From assembly GCF_016019955.1 (NCBI RefSeq), contig NZ_JAECRZ010000009.1:1-64000 (forward strand): 64,000 bases of DNA, written 5' to 3'. Shown here one piece after another: positions 34,611-43,563 of this stretch. Origin of the DNA: Thiosulfatihalobacter marinus (GTDB taxonomy: Bacteria > Pseudomonadota > Alphaproteobacteria > Rhodobacterales > Rhodobacteraceae). The translations under genes were made by a program, and so were the position numbers. The notes under the pieces were generated by a model. It made no database searches. It had not been told where the DNA came from and saw only the letters and a program-made list of their open reading frames with translations. Position 1 is the stretch's first letter. Each line of letters begins with the position of its first letter.

Positions 34611-35302
34611 GAGCCTACCCCCGCAGGTGGTGTGGCCTCGATGCAGACCACCTCCTCCCCGATCCGCAGCACCCATTGTCGGTTCACGCCTGAAACCCGG
34701 ATCACGCCGTCCTCGGTCGCTTGCGTGTTGACCGTCCGCTCACGGCCACCCGCGTAACGGAAGATCGCGGGCACCGGCGCGTTCCGCGGGAACTCGAAAT
34801 ACGTGAAGGTCCCGTCATCCCAGACGCGGGTCGGGGTGAATTCGGTGCGCGCGCTGGCACCGTAATTGTAATTCGGTGCTTGGGCCGCGATGGCACGCGT
34901 GGGCCGTACATTGTCTTCGGGATAGCGGAACTGCACCACGTAAAAGGTCGGGCTTCGCGTCTCCTGGACGTTGAAATAGTAGCTGCGGCGGCTGGTATAG
35001 ACGGTCACATTGGTATGGACGCCGCGCGCGACGGGCTTGATCGCGAAGGCCTGCCCGCCCGGAACGCCGTCGATCTCGAAGCCTTCCGTGTCGCCTGCGA
35101 TGATCGAGCGGATGCTCTCGCCTTCCCCGAACTCGATGGTGGTCACATGGGTGAGCGAGACATTCAGACGATAGACCTGGCCTTCCTGGTAGGTGGCCAA
35201 GCGTACCCGGTTGTCGTTGGGACCGCCGCGGGGGATAGCTTCGGCAAAGGCGAGAACCGGCAAAAGGGCAAAAAGGCCAGCAACAAATAACTTACTGATC
35301 AA
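34607..35302 (-). CDS. virB9: VirB9 outer-membrane complex protein
   Basis: A 231-aa protein with a signal peptide (SKLFVAGLFALLPVLAFAEA), then the VirB9/CagX region with DNRVRLATYQEGQVYRLNVS, ARGVHTNVTVYTSRRSYYF, and a C-terminal domain with VWDDGTFTYFEFP and VNRQWVLRIGEEVVC. The start is assigned to TTG 35302, with GGAG 7 nt upstream and 1 nt after the virB8 stop; the longer frame upstream is only a shadow of virB8. Confidence 0.9.
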   Translation of the reverse strand: MISKLFVAGLFALLPVLAFAEAIPRGGPNDNRVRLATYQEGQVYRLNVSLTHVTTIEFGEGESIRSIIAGDTEGFEIDGVPGGQAFAIKPVARGVHTNVTVYTSRRSYYFNVQETRSPTFYVVQFRYPEDNVRPTRAIAAQAPNYNYGASARTEFTPTRVWDDGTFTYFEFPRNAPVPAIFRYAGGRERTVNTQATEDGVIRVSGVNRQWVLRIGEEVVCIEATPPAGVGS

Positions 35303-35303
35303 A

Positions 35304-35957
35304 CTAATTCTCCAATCTGTCGGAGCGGATGGAAAATTCGAGCACCGTGAAGCCGAAGGGGTTGGTCCAGACCTCGTCGATGGAACGGCGGGTCTCGGGA
35401 CGGAACTCGAAGAGAAGGGTGGCGGTGAAGAGACCGGTCTGGACCCCATTGATGGATGTCAGGCGCTTGCGCAGGCGGACCGTGGCGCGGTTGGTGCCGA
35501 TCCGATTGATGCTGAGGATTTCCACGTCGAGCCGGGCGTTCGGCCCGTAGACTGTCGGCGGGTAATTCTCGTTGGCGCTGTTCCAGATTTGACGCAGCCC
35601 GCTCTCGGCAGCCCCGTCCGAGCGGCGCAAGACGCTGCGGATGCGCAGATCATTGTCGAGTTGGTTGTAGACCTCTCGGTCGGTCACGTAGCGGAAGACC
35701 TCCGCTTCGATGATGGCCTGGTTGGCTGTGACCGACGTCGCGCCCACCGAGGCTTCGGGCAGGGCAAAGCCGGTGGCGGGATCATAGGGCACGACCACAG
35801 GCGGCGGATCGACATCGAGGATCGCGACCGCCGCCGCGCTCAGGCATCCGAGAATGCCGAAGATGAGCCCTATGAGCCCAAGGCGCTGCCAGAGCCGCTC
35901 GCGGCGCAGGGCACCATAGACCAGCTCTTCTTCGATGATTTCCTGTTCACTCGCCAA
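35304..35957 (-). CDS. virB8: VirB8 assembly factor
   Basis: A 217-aa protein. A cytosolic N-terminus, one membrane segment (LGLIGLIFGILGCLSAAAVA, about 26-45), and an NTF2-like periplasmic domain with IIEAEVFRYVTDREVYNQ and RLRKRLTSINGVQTG. It nucleates the T4SS at the inner membrane. It lies 16 bp after virB5 and just before virB9. Confidence 0.92.
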   Translation of the reverse strand: MASEQEIIEEELVYGALRRERLWQRLGLIGLIFGILGCLSAAAVAILDVDPPPVVVPYDPATGFALPEASVGATSVTANQAIIEAEVFRYVTDREVYNQLDNDLRIRSVLRRSDGAAESGLRQIWNSANENYPPTVYGPNARLDVEILSINRIGTNRATVRLRKRLTSINGVQTGLFTATLLFEFRPETRRSIDEVWTNPFGFTVLEFSIRSDRLEN

Positions 35958-35973
35958 CCGTCACAACCCCTGA

Positions 35974-36783
35974 TCAGTCTGCGCGCAGGTCCGGCAGCGT
36001 AAAGTCCATGAAGCGCTGTTCCTCTGCGATGGTGGCGGCATCGATCACGCCGCCCGTGCCGTCGCCCACGGTCTGAACGGCTTCGAGCTGCCACATGGCG
36101 ACAAGTGCGATGGCAAGTTCCGCCGTCACCCGCGTGTTGAGATCGATGCTTTCCTTCAGTTCGTCCATGTCGTCGATCAGCCCGACCAGTCGATCGACCC
36201 GTTCCAGCGATTGGCCGGCATCCTCATAGCTGTTCTGTGCCGCGGCCGAGACGAGCGCACCGGTCGTGGCTTGCGTCGCCACCCGGTTGGCCCCGGGATT
36301 GCCGCTGGTGGCCATTTCCGAGAGCGTATCATCGTCAAATCCGAGATCGGCCAGCACCCGATCCATCTGGGTTTCGATCTCGCCTGCGCCGGAGCCCGAG
36401 AGGCCCGAGAAATCCCCCGTCTTGATCGCCTCAATCGTGGCGAGGATGTCGCCGAACTCCTGGTCGAGCAGACCGTTCAACTCGTCTTCCATTTCCGTCC
36501 GGATGATTTCGGGAAGCTCGGCAAGACGGGTCAGGGCTTCATAGGTTCTTTGCAGCTCCGCGAGTTGGTCTGTGAGTGTGGCAAGCTGTTCACGGAGCTG
36601 CGTCAGCTGCTCGTTTTGCAGGATCTCATCTTCGATCATCTGCCGGAGCTGCTGGATGTTTTGTGCGATGTTCTGGGTATCGACGACGGGAACGCCTTGC
36701 GCGAGGGCGGGGGAAAGGGTGCCAAGATGCAGGCCAATCCCGAGCGTCGTGGCCAAGGCCGTCTTCAGGAGTAAATCTCTCAT
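35974..36783 (-). CDS. virB5: VirB5-type pilus-tip/accessory protein
   Basis: A 269-aa secreted protein with a signal peptide (LATTLGIGLHLGTLSPALAQ), coiled-coil helices (EILQNEQLTQLREQLATLTD, then LAELQRTYEALTRLAELPE) and an Ala-rich C-terminal helix bundle, as in VirB5/TrbJ proteins. The last ~60 residues (DLNTRVTAELAIALVAM ... FMDFTLPDL) resemble the tail of the upstream transglycosylase (ALNTYARAELVRLVAAR ... FMDFTIREI). Start and stop abut that gene (1-nt overlap). Confidence 0.8.
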   Translation of the reverse strand: MRDLLLKTALATTLGIGLHLGTLSPALAQGVPVVDTQNIAQNIQQLRQMIEDEILQNEQLTQLREQLATLTDQLAELQRTYEALTRLAELPEIIRTEMEDELNGLLDQEFGDILATIEAIKTGDFSGLSGSGAGEIETQMDRVLADLGFDDDTLSEMATSGNPGANRVATQATTGALVSAAAQNSYEDAGQSLERVDRLVGLIDDMDELKESIDLNTRVTAELAIALVAMWQLEAVQTVGDGTGGVIDAATIAEEQRFMDFTLPDLRAD

Positions 36784-37937
36784 CAGTCTATCTCCCTGAT
36801 TGTGAAGTCCATGAACGCGCCCTCGGCCATGCGGGCGCTGGCCTGGGCCAGCTCCTCGGCAGAAAGGACGCGGGTGCGTGCCGCCTGAAGCCGGATGCGG
36901 GCTGCCACGAGGCGCACGAGTTCGGCGCGGGCATAGGTGTTGAGTGCGATGCTTTCCTGCACGTCCTCGGTTTCGGAAATCCGTTCGACGATGTCCGCGA
37001 TGCGTAGGGCGGCCTGTCCGATCGCGGCGGGTGAGTTGCTGCCATAAAAGGCCGCCCCATGACCTGTGAGCGAGAGGTTGGCATTGGCCAGCAGAGCAGG
37101 GTCGATCGTGCCGAGCGCTTCGATCCCGCCGATGCGGCTCAGGTAGAGATTGTAGCGTTCGGGGATGACCTGGACGTAGTGCTGGGTCTCGGCAAAGGGC
37201 GGCACCCCACCATATTCGAACACACGGCCGGGGCCGGCATTATAGGCCGCGAGCGCGTTGATGATATTGCCGTCGAAGGTGTTGAGCTGCGTCGCGAGAT
37301 AGCGCGCGCCGCCATGCACCTGCAGATAGGGGCTGTCATAATATTCTGGGTTGATGCCGAGATCGCTGGCGGTGCCGGGCATGATCTGGGTGAGGCCGAA
37401 GGCCCCGACCGGCGAGCGGGCACCGATGGTGAAACGGCTTTCCTGCCAGATGAGCGCCTGCAGCAGAGCCCGCCATTGGACTGGAGAAAGGCCCGCGCGG
37501 CCCACGCCCGCATACCCGCTGGTCTCCTGGGCGACGCGGATGATGAGCTGCTCGATATTTTCGGCGGCATCCCCGAACATCTGTGCGCCGCCGGGGTTGG
37601 GGTCGATCTCGGCATTGCCGTAGACCGTTTCGACGGAACGGGCTGGATCGCCGCTGCCGCTTTCCAGCCCGGAGACCATTGCCGGCAGGCCCTGACCGCC
37701 GAAGCTGGTCTGGGCATCGAGGATGCGCTGCAGGGTTGCGAGTTGCTCGCGTTCGATCTCGGCAATGAGCTCGCGCACGGACAGCTTGTCCGCCTGGATC
37801 GCAAGGTCGGTCTCGCGATCTCCGGTCTCGACGATATCGCGCGCGGTCAGCCCGCTGTCATCGGTCGGCACGCCTTGGGAAAGGGCGATGCCGGGCAGCA
37901 GGCAAAGCACGAGGATATGGGGCAGTTTAGACTTCAA
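36783..37937 (-). CDS. Lytic transglycosylase with VirB5-like tail
   Basis: A 384-aa secreted protein: a signal peptide (LPHILVLCLLPGIALSQ), a helical region, then a SLT/goose-lysozyme-like domain with ALIWQESRFTIGARSPVGAF (catalytic Glu), GLTQIMPGTA and [13 protein letters not shown] (about 180-290). A C-terminal tail resembles VirB5. It opens the cell wall for the T4SS. A second transglycosylase (VirB1-like) is encoded at 41005, so the operon has two. The start is TTG 37937 with GGAGGG 5 nt upstream; the longer frame overlaps the lipoprotein gene. Confidence 0.8.
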   Translation of the reverse strand: MKSKLPHILVLCLLPGIALSQGVPTDDSGLTARDIVETGDRETDLAIQADKLSVRELIAEIEREQLATLQRILDAQTSFGGQGLPAMVSGLESGSGDPARSVETVYGNAEIDPNPGGAQMFGDAAENIEQLIIRVAQETSGYAGVGRAGLSPVQWRALLQALIWQESRFTIGARSPVGAFGLTQIMPGTASDLGINPEYYDSPYLQVHGGARYLATQLNTFDGNIINALAAYNAGPGRVFEYGGVPPFAETQHYVQVIPERYNLYLSRIGGIEALGTIDPALLANANLSLTGHGAAFYGSNSPAAIGQAALRIADIVERISETEDVQESIALNTYARAELVRLVAARIRLQAARTRVLSAEELAQASARMAEGAFMDFTIREID

Positions 37938-38094
37938 TGCCGCCCTCCGGCGCGCCAAGGGGCGTGAAGGTGCAATCAGGTGCTGTGGGTGCCGTCGAGG
38001 CGAGGAAGGTAAAGCAGTTGGCCTGTGGCTCCTGGTACTGGGCGCAGGAGGCCAACACACCAAGCGCAGAAAAGAACAAGAAGATACGGGTCAT
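37927..38094 (-). CDS. virB7: VirB7-like lipoprotein, 55 aa
   Basis: A 55-codon gene between virB4 and the transglycosylase, easily missed because of its length. It starts MTRIFLFFSALGVLASCAQ, an n-region, hydrophobic core and lipobox LASC, giving a mature lipoprotein of about 39 residues with two more Cys. It overlaps virB4 (ATGA) and the next gene (11 nt). VirB7 lipoproteins stabilise VirB9 at the outer membrane. The assignment rests on size, lipobox and context; an entry-exclusion lipoprotein is the alternative. Confidence 0.75.
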   Translation of the reverse strand: MTRIFLFFSALGVLASCAQYQEPQANCFTFLASTAPTAPDCTFTPLGAPEGGIEV

Positions 38095-40454
38095 GATAGC
38101 CTCCAGAAATCAGGGCGGTCGCGGTAATCGGCGCCGACGAGCGCTTCACCTTTTTCCATGCCGCCGAGGATGGTGAGATTTGGCCCGAGGGCGCTCAGAT
38201 CGGCATCGACGACGATGGATCCCTGGTCGTCGCGGATGAGCGCAAGGCGGCTGTCGCTGCCGGTGTTGAGAAGCACATCGAGTTCCTTCTCATAGAGGTT
38301 CAGCATCGCGTAGTCGGCGGCATGGGCGCGGATGTTCGGGAGCAGGATCTGCGTCGGCACCGCCTCGACGATGGTCTTGCCGGTCCGGGTGCGTTCGAGC
38401 TGGCTCGCGTATTGCGTCATCATCACCGCGACGGTGTTCTGCTTGCGCGCGGTCACCAGCCAGTTCGACAGCCGCTCGGCGAAATACGCGTTGTCGAGCG
38501 CCTTCCAGGCCTCGTCGATCACGATTATGGTGGGGCGGCGGTCTTCGATCTCGCGCTCGACCCGGCGGAAGAGATAGGAGAGGACGGCCATGCGTTCCTT
38601 TTCGGCCTCGCTGTCGAGAATGCCAGTGAGATCGAAGCCAACGACATCGCCTTCGAGCGAGAAGGTGTCTTCCAGCGTTTGTCCGAAGATCCAGCCGTAG
38701 CGGCCCTCTTCGGTCCATTCGAGGAGGCGCTGGTGCAGATCGCCGCCATCGTCGGTGGAGACAAAAAGCGATGCAAAATCCCGCCAGTTGCGGAGGGCAG
38801 GATTGGAGGCCTGGGCGTTCTGGCGCACGACTTCCTGGATGCGGTTGGTCTGCGCAGGCGTCAGCGGCTTGTCGGCACGGTAGAGCAGGGTGGCGAGCCA
38901 ATCCGAGAGCCAGGCCGTGCCGCGACTATCTGTTTCGGTCCAAAGCGGGTTGAGCCCAGTAGGTTGCCCAGCTTTCAAAGACGCATAGCGTCCGCCATTG
39001 GCGCGGACCGCCATCTCCATACCGAGACGGTAATCGAAGACGAAGATCCGCGCCCCCGCTCGACGGGCTTGCGTCATGAGGAAGGCCGAGAGGACCGATT
39101 TGCCTGACCCGGGTCGTCCCATGATCAGCGTATGCCCGCTGGTGGGTTCTTTGTCGGGCGAGCCTTGCTCGTGATAGGAAAACCGATAGGCGCTCTGCTC
39201 GGGCGTGGGCAGATAGGTGATGACGCGGCCCCAAGGGGTTTTCGTGGCGGGTTTGCCGAGTTGGGTCCGGTGGAAGGCCGCGAAATCCGCGAAGTTGCGA
39301 TTAGTGATGGCACTGGCGCGGACACGCTTGGGCTGGTTGCCAGGATGCTGGCTGAGGTAATGTGCCTTGGCCGCGACCCGCTCGCCGATCATCTTCACGC
39401 CCTCGGCGGCGGCGGCGTTGACGATCTCGGCGCTGAGGGTCTGCAACTCATCCAGCCTATCGCAGAAGATTGTCACCACCATGTGGTGCTCGCCGAAGCT
39501 CTGCCGCTTGGCCTCCAGATCATCGGCGGCGATGTCGAGCGCTTCCATGAGCGACAGGGCTGCGTCCTGCGAGGCCTGCATCTGGCGCTTTTGCCGCTTG
39601 ATGCGACCCGCCATGAGGTTCGAATTGATCGGCGTGAAGGAATGCGTGACGATCATGTCGACGGGCAGGTTCAGCATGTCGAACATGGTGCAGGAGGTGG
39701 CCTCGGAGTATTCCCCGATGGTGAAACTCTTGCCGTAGCGATGGCCCACGACGCCTTCGGAAAGCTCAAAGTGGTCGCCTTGAAACGTCACTCGCGTGTT
39801 GGCCACGTTGAAGGACAGGAAGCCGTAGGTATTGGCCGGATAGAGTGGCAGTTCCTGGCCAGTGTTGAGGGCGCCCAGAAACCCGACCAATTCGCCATTC
39901 TTGGATGACAGGACGCGCGGGTTCAGCTCCGTCAGGCCCGACAGGAACACACTTACGGCCTCGCCTAGACGACGTAGACGCTTCTCGGTTGCGTCCTTGA
40001 GACGATCCGGGGCGCTGCGGTTCAGGAAGGGCAGAAAGCTTTTTGGCGGCGGGCGGTGGATCACCGTGAGGGTCAGGGTCTTGTCGCGCAGGCCGCTGGT
40101 CTCGAGTTTCGCGCGCCACAGGCGGTCGACGTCTTCGGCAAAACTGTCATCGCGCACAGGCTCAAGGTCCGGCGTGATCGCCTTGGAGACCTTGTGGACG
40201 TAGTAGCTGAACTCCGGCCCCAACTGCGCGATGATCCGGGCAAAGAGCGCGGTCACCTTGTCGAGATATGCATCATCCGTCGTGTAGCTGTTGACCCCAT
40301 CGAGCCGGATGCACTGAAATAGCTCGTTGACCCGCGTCCGCACGGTGCGGTCATCAACTAAGCTCACATAGGGCAGCATATGCGCGAGGCGGGTCTCGCG
40401 CGCATACCACTCCGGCATCATCGTGCGGGGATCGAGCGCAGCATCACGGGGCAT
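38091..40454 (-). CDS. virB4: VirB4 ATPase
   Basis: A 787-aa protein. An N-terminal CagE/TrbE/VirB4 domain (about 1-400) precedes a RecA-like motor with Walker A LIMGRPGSGKSVLSAF (about 443-458), Walker B TIIVIDEAWKALD (about 640-652) and MMTQYASQLERT. It is the largest T4SS ATPase and energises pilus biogenesis and substrate translocation. It overlaps virB3 (11 nt) and the lipoprotein gene. Confidence 0.95.
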   Translation of the reverse strand: MPRDAALDPRTMMPEWYARETRLAHMLPYVSLVDDRTVRTRVNELFQCIRLDGVNSYTTDDAYLDKVTALFARIIAQLGPEFSYYVHKVSKAITPDLEPVRDDSFAEDVDRLWRAKLETSGLRDKTLTLTVIHRPPPKSFLPFLNRSAPDRLKDATEKRLRRLGEAVSVFLSGLTELNPRVLSSKNGELVGFLGALNTGQELPLYPANTYGFLSFNVANTRVTFQGDHFELSEGVVGHRYGKSFTIGEYSEATSCTMFDMLNLPVDMIVTHSFTPINSNLMAGRIKRQKRQMQASQDAALSLMEALDIAADDLEAKRQSFGEHHMVVTIFCDRLDELQTLSAEIVNAAAAEGVKMIGERVAAKAHYLSQHPGNQPKRVRASAITNRNFADFAAFHRTQLGKPATKTPWGRVITYLPTPEQSAYRFSYHEQGSPDKEPTSGHTLIMGRPGSGKSVLSAFLMTQARRAGARIFVFDYRLGMEMAVRANGGRYASLKAGQPTGLNPLWTETDSRGTAWLSDWLATLLYRADKPLTPAQTNRIQEVVRQNAQASNPALRNWRDFASLFVSTDDGGDLHQRLLEWTEEGRYGWIFGQTLEDTFSLEGDVVGFDLTGILDSEAEKERMAVLSYLFRRVEREIEDRRPTIIVIDEAWKALDNAYFAERLSNWLVTARKQNTVAVMMTQYASQLERTRTGKTIVEAVPTQILLPNIRAHAADYAMLNLYEKELDVLLNTGSDSRLALIRDDQGSIVVDADLSALGPNLTILGGMEKGEALVGADYRDRPDFWRLS

Positions 40455-40722
40455 AGCTGTCCCCGCCGTGGATGGAGCGGTTCCGCGTGGGCGGCGTCTC
40501 TTGCAGCGCCGTCATCATCACGTCGATGAAGCGCGGATCCCAGTCTGCGGCCTTCCAAAGCACCGGGTAGAGCAGGGCCGCGACAGCCAGCACCGCGATA
40601 TGCTGGACCCAGACGAAGAGAAGCACGGAGCCGAAGAGCCAGACCATGGCATACATGATGGGCAGGCCCAGGAGCTTGGGCGGGCGCACGAGGCCGAGAA
40701 AGAGGGGCGAGCGCTCAGCCAC
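40444..40722 (-). CDS. virB3: VirB3 inner-membrane protein
   Basis: A 92-aa protein, [20 protein letters not shown] followed by a long hydrophobic stretch (AMVWLFGSVLLFVWVQHIAV and on to LLYP), the VirB3/TrbD pattern. The start is GTG 40722, which overlaps the virB2 stop (GTGGCTGA); the longer upstream frame is a shadow of virB2. Confidence 0.85.
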   Translation of the reverse strand: MAERSPLFLGLVRPPKLLGLPIMYAMVWLFGSVLLFVWVQHIAVLAVAALLYPVLWKAADWDPRFIDVMMTALQETPPTRNRSIHGGDSYAP

Positions 40723-41008
40723 CGGCAAAGACCGCGGCAACGATCGTGGGGGCGGCGGCGACACCAGCGATGCCGACAAGCACCCAGAGTGCTTGTCGCA
40801 GGTCGATGATGTTGAAGAACCAGCTGAGGAAGACGCCCAGCACGGCCAGCGTCGCGATGACAACGCCAAGCGGACCGGTCAGCGCATCGACAATGCCCTG
40901 CAACAAGCTCTGGATCGGGGAGAGATCGATGCTTTGAGCAAGCGCAGGCTCTGCGACGAGCAGGAAGAGCGCGAGCGACGCAATAAACAGGTTAGATATG
41001 TGCTTCAT
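40715..41008 (-). CDS. virB2: VirB2 pilin
   Basis: A 97-aa protein: signal peptide ([19 protein letters not shown]), then two hydrophobic helices ([20 protein letters not shown] and [20 protein letters not shown]) separated by a short polar loop with LRQ. This is the VirB2/TrbC pilin plan. The start overlaps the virB1-like stop (ATGA). Confidence 0.9.
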   Translation of the reverse strand: MKHISNLFIASLALFLLVAEPALAQSIDLSPIQSLLQGIVDALTGPLGVVIATLAVLGVFLSWFFNIIDLRQALWVLVGIAGVAAAPTIVAAVFAGG

Positions 41009-41694
41009 GAATTTGATCCTTCCAATCGGGCCACGACAGCCATGACTCGGGCCACGTGGTTCTGGGTTTCTCTGTAGGGGGGGATGCCGCTATACTGGCG
41101 GACCGCATCCGGTCCGGCGTTGTAGGCCGCGAGTGCCAGGCGCGGATCGCCGAACGTCTCCAACATCATCGCGAGGTAGCGCGCGGAGCCGTCGAGGTTC
41201 TGAAGCGGATCACGTGGGTCGACACCGAGATCGCGCGCGGTTGCTGGCATCAACTGCCCGAGGCCAATGGCGCCCGCGCTCGAAATCGCATCCTGCCGGT
41301 AGGCGCTCTCGACCTCGATATTGGCACGGTAGAGAGTCAGCCAATCACGAACCGAGAGATCCGTGCGCCGAAGCCCGGGATGCTCGGCGTGGCGAAGCGC
41401 GGTGGCCTCGATGGCCGCCAGAACATCGGCGCGGGGCAGGGGAGCAGGCCGCGCTAGGGATGCCATCTGCACTTCGTCTGGCCCAAGGTCAGTCTCGCCG
41501 AGGATCGCCAGCTCATCTGAAGCGGACCCCTGTCCGATGCCGTCATTGTAGTTGCGGGCAAAGCTGTCCTGGGAGCGAGACGGGGTCAGAGAGCCATCGC
41601 TCTCCATGACCAGTACCATCTGCGCAGTGACGGGACCCGTCAGGAACCAGAAGAGAAAAAGACTACTTGCTGCCGCCCTTGTCGGTCGCAGCAA
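41005..41694 (-). CDS. virB1: VirB1-like lytic transglycosylase
   Basis: A 229-aa secreted muramidase. A signal peptide ([20 protein letters not shown]) and linker are followed by an SLT domain with [20 protein letters not shown] (catalytic Glu), [14 protein letters not shown] and [12 protein letters not shown]. The start is placed at TTG 41694 because it gives a compact signal peptide; ATG 41739 in frame is an alternative with a longer N-region. It overlaps the preceding gene by 32 nt. Confidence 0.8.
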   Translation of the reverse strand: MLRPTRAAASSLFLFWFLTGPVTAQMVLVMESDGSLTPSRSQDSFARNYNDGIGQGSASDELAILGETDLGPDEVQMASLARPAPLPRADVLAAIEATALRHAEHPGLRRTDLSVRDWLTLYRANIEVESAYRQDAISSAGAIGLGQLMPATARDLGVDPRDPLQNLDGSARYLAMMLETFGDPRLALAAYNAGPDAVRQYSGIPPYRETQNHVARVMAVVARLEGSNS

Positions 41695-42058
41695 GCTTGT
41701 GCGTCGTCCGCTGGCCTTCTTCGAGCGGCACATCGGCATGGGAGAAGCCGATGCCGATAAGGAAAGACACCACGCCAGTGATAGTCTTGAACTCGCGGAT
41801 CTTGATGTCGTTGTAAGTGGTCCGGGTGCGGGCAGTGACCAACAGCTTTTCCACGCCCTCGTCAGAGACGACGCGCATGATCCAGACCCCGTAATAACTC
41901 GGGCCCTTCTTGTGTGCCGATTCCTGGCAAAGGATTTCAGCGCTATAGCCGCTTTCCACGAGTTCGCGGAAACGTGCTTCCGTAACCACATTTGGTGCTT
42001 CGATGTCCCAGTTCATGGCCCGGCTCACGCTTTCTTCAAACGCGCAACGCCCGGGCAT
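41663..42058 (-). CDS. First gene of the T4SS operon, unknown 131-aa protein
   Basis: A 131-aa protein with [20 protein letters not shown] near the N-terminus and one hydrophobic stretch close to the C-terminus ([15 protein letters not shown]). The start at 42058 leaves operator site 3 20 bp upstream; the frame runs on to 42103 but would then cover the operator. Its place at the head of the virB operon suggests a T4SS accessory or regulatory function. No family is recognised. Confidence 0.6.
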   Translation of the reverse strand: MPGRCAFEESVSRAMNWDIEAPNVVTEARFRELVESGYSAEILCQESAHKKGPSYYGVWIMRVVSDEGVEKLLVTARTRTTYNDIKIREFKTITGVVSFLIGIGFSHADVPLEEGQRTTHKLAATDKGGSK

Positions 42059-42077
42059 TCCCACTTGAAGCCCAGAG

Positions 42078-42099
42078 TTACGATAGTATATTATTAACT
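42078..42099. promoter_or_regulatory. Element-wide palindromic operator, site 3
   Basis: A perfect left arm TTACGATA (42078-42085), centre GTATAT, right arm degenerate (TATTAACT). It lies 20 bp before the first gene of the leftward T4SS operon and 61 bp before a rightward gene. A separate inverted repeat AGATAC-GGCT-GTATCT lies at 42117-42132 in the same divergent region. Confidence 0.5.
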
Positions 42100-42159
42100 G
42101 CAAGATATATTGCAGCAGATACGGCTGTATCTCGGTTACTCAAACTCTAGGCACGGCAA

Positions 42160-42480
42160 TTGGCGTCTATCAAGGAAAATAGGGGTTTCAGAAACCTGCG
42201 GTTGAGCCGATTGGTGACAATGCAGGCTGCGGCCTTACTGATGCACGTTCCGATCGCAAGTCAGGCGGAATCCTGTCTTGCTCCGGTCCGGCCTTTTGTC
42301 CCAGGCGATTCGCAGGCCGCCCGGGACTATGCGGATATCATCCGGCGGGACTTTGAGGTCTACATCACGGACATTCAGGACTACTTTCGCTGCCTCGAGC
42401 AGGAGCGTGCGCGTGCTTTTGACGAAGCCCGTGAGGTCAGTCAGGACTACGGTCGGTTTCTGGAACTGGTGGGGGATTGA
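42160..42480 (+). CDS. Small secreted protein, T4SS-adjacent
   Basis: A 106-aa protein. A signal peptide follows an extended N-region (LVTMQAAALLMHVPIASQAE); the mature part has Cys in ESCLAPVRPFVP and YFRCLEQER and is mostly acidic helix. The start is uncertain (TTG 42160; in-frame GTG and ATG starts lie later, just before the signal peptide). It is divergent from the virB operon across operator site 3. The role is unknown; the location suggests a periplasmic transfer accessory. Confidence 0.6.
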   Translation: MASIKENRGFRNLRLSRLVTMQAAALLMHVPIASQAESCLAPVRPFVPGDSQAARDYADIIRRDFEVYITDIQDYFRCLEQERARAFDEAREVSQDYGRFLELVGD

Positions 42481-42595
42481 TGGGCGATTGGGTGTGCATC
42501 AGGCTTGCACCCGACGGAAACCAGACGCCGATAACACCCTCAAATATCTACTTTTTAGATAACAGATTTCATCCGCTAGCGACGTCACAAAAGGT

Positions 42596-42862
42596 ATGTG
42601 GCGCGTGGCAAAAACAATCAGAAGCAAAGGTCAGGAGGCTCTGTGCCAGGCGTTGGTCGACGCCCGGAATAAAGCAGGACTCAGCCAGCAACAGTTGGCG
42701 GCGAGGCTCAAACGCCCCCAGTCATTTGTGGCACGTCTCGAAAGCGGCGAGCGTCGTATCGACGTCGTGGAGTTTACAGTTCTGGCGAGGGTTATTGGTT
42801 TTGACAAAGATGAAGTCTTGTCGATTGTCGAAGCCGCCACGGAGCCCGACCACAAGATTTGA
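42596..42862 (+). CDS. XRE-family regulator near the T4SS
   Basis: An 88-aa single-domain Cro/CI protein: LVDARNKAGLSQQQLAARLK, PQSFVARLESGERRIDVVEF, with a short C-terminal helix. A GTG at 42605 is an alternative start with better ribosome-site spacing. As the only dedicated DNA-binding regulator beside the virB operon, it is the leading candidate to bind the palindromic operators; this is inferred. Confidence 0.8.
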   Translation: MWRVAKTIRSKGQEALCQALVDARNKAGLSQQQLAARLKRPQSFVARLESGERRIDVVEFTVLARVIGFDKDEVLSIVEAATEPDHKI

Positions 42863-43029
42863 GAACTATGTAGATTTGGGACGCTCCGCTTCATGCGTCC
42901 CCATGTGAAGTGAGCTCCTCCAGGAAGAGCAGTTAGCCAACATTCCCCAAGCGCGGCATGCGGTGCAGGCGAGCACCGCAGCTCGTCACGCTGCAAACTC
43001 AGAGCCTCAGTGCAGGAAGTCAGTAAACA

Positions 43030-43257
43030 GTGAACGATGATAAAGGTGAGGGCGTCGCGATCGCTAATCTGATCGGGACCGACGGGTGCAGCGTGGTTGG
43101 TTGGGTGTATCGCTGGAGTACAGGCGGGCATGCGGTGATGTGGGACGTCCACGGGCCCCAGCCGGTGTCGGAAATCCGGCCGGATCTCACTGCGGAACAG
43201 AAGCGGGAAATCGACTTCGATGGTTTGAAGCGGATCGGAAGCGGCGAAGGCGGATAG
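43030..43257 (+). CDS. Hypothetical protein, 75 aa
   Basis: A 75-aa protein with GEGVAIANLIGTDGCSVVGW and VYRWSTGGHAVMWDVHGP, a small beta-rich fold by appearance. The GTG start has AGGAAG 9 nt upstream. Family not recognised. The flanking gaps (42863-43029 and 43258-43563) contain no gene I can support. Confidence 0.45.
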   Translation: MNDDKGEGVAIANLIGTDGCSVVGWVYRWSTGGHAVMWDVHGPQPVSEIRPDLTAEQKREIDFDGLKRIGSGEGG

Positions 43258-43563
43258 GCTCCTCAGCTAGCCGCCAGTTCATATTTGATGGTTGGGGTCG
43301 GCCGGCATACCGGACATTGGGGCCGCACGCGGCAAATGCGGACTCTGAGCCCTCAGGAGACCTCTCAAATTCTCGCTGCGCGCGCATGCAGCACGAAAGT
43401 TGCTGCGAGAGCGTGACGATTGGTGCCGCTTCACGGCGTGCAAGACTGCCGTTCATGCGGCGCGCAGTAACGCCGCTGCGCATCGTGTAGTGCAGCCATT
43501 CTTGCCAAGTGCCGCGAAGTATTGATCGGCATTAACCGGGTCGCGGGCCAAAGGCGACCTTCA

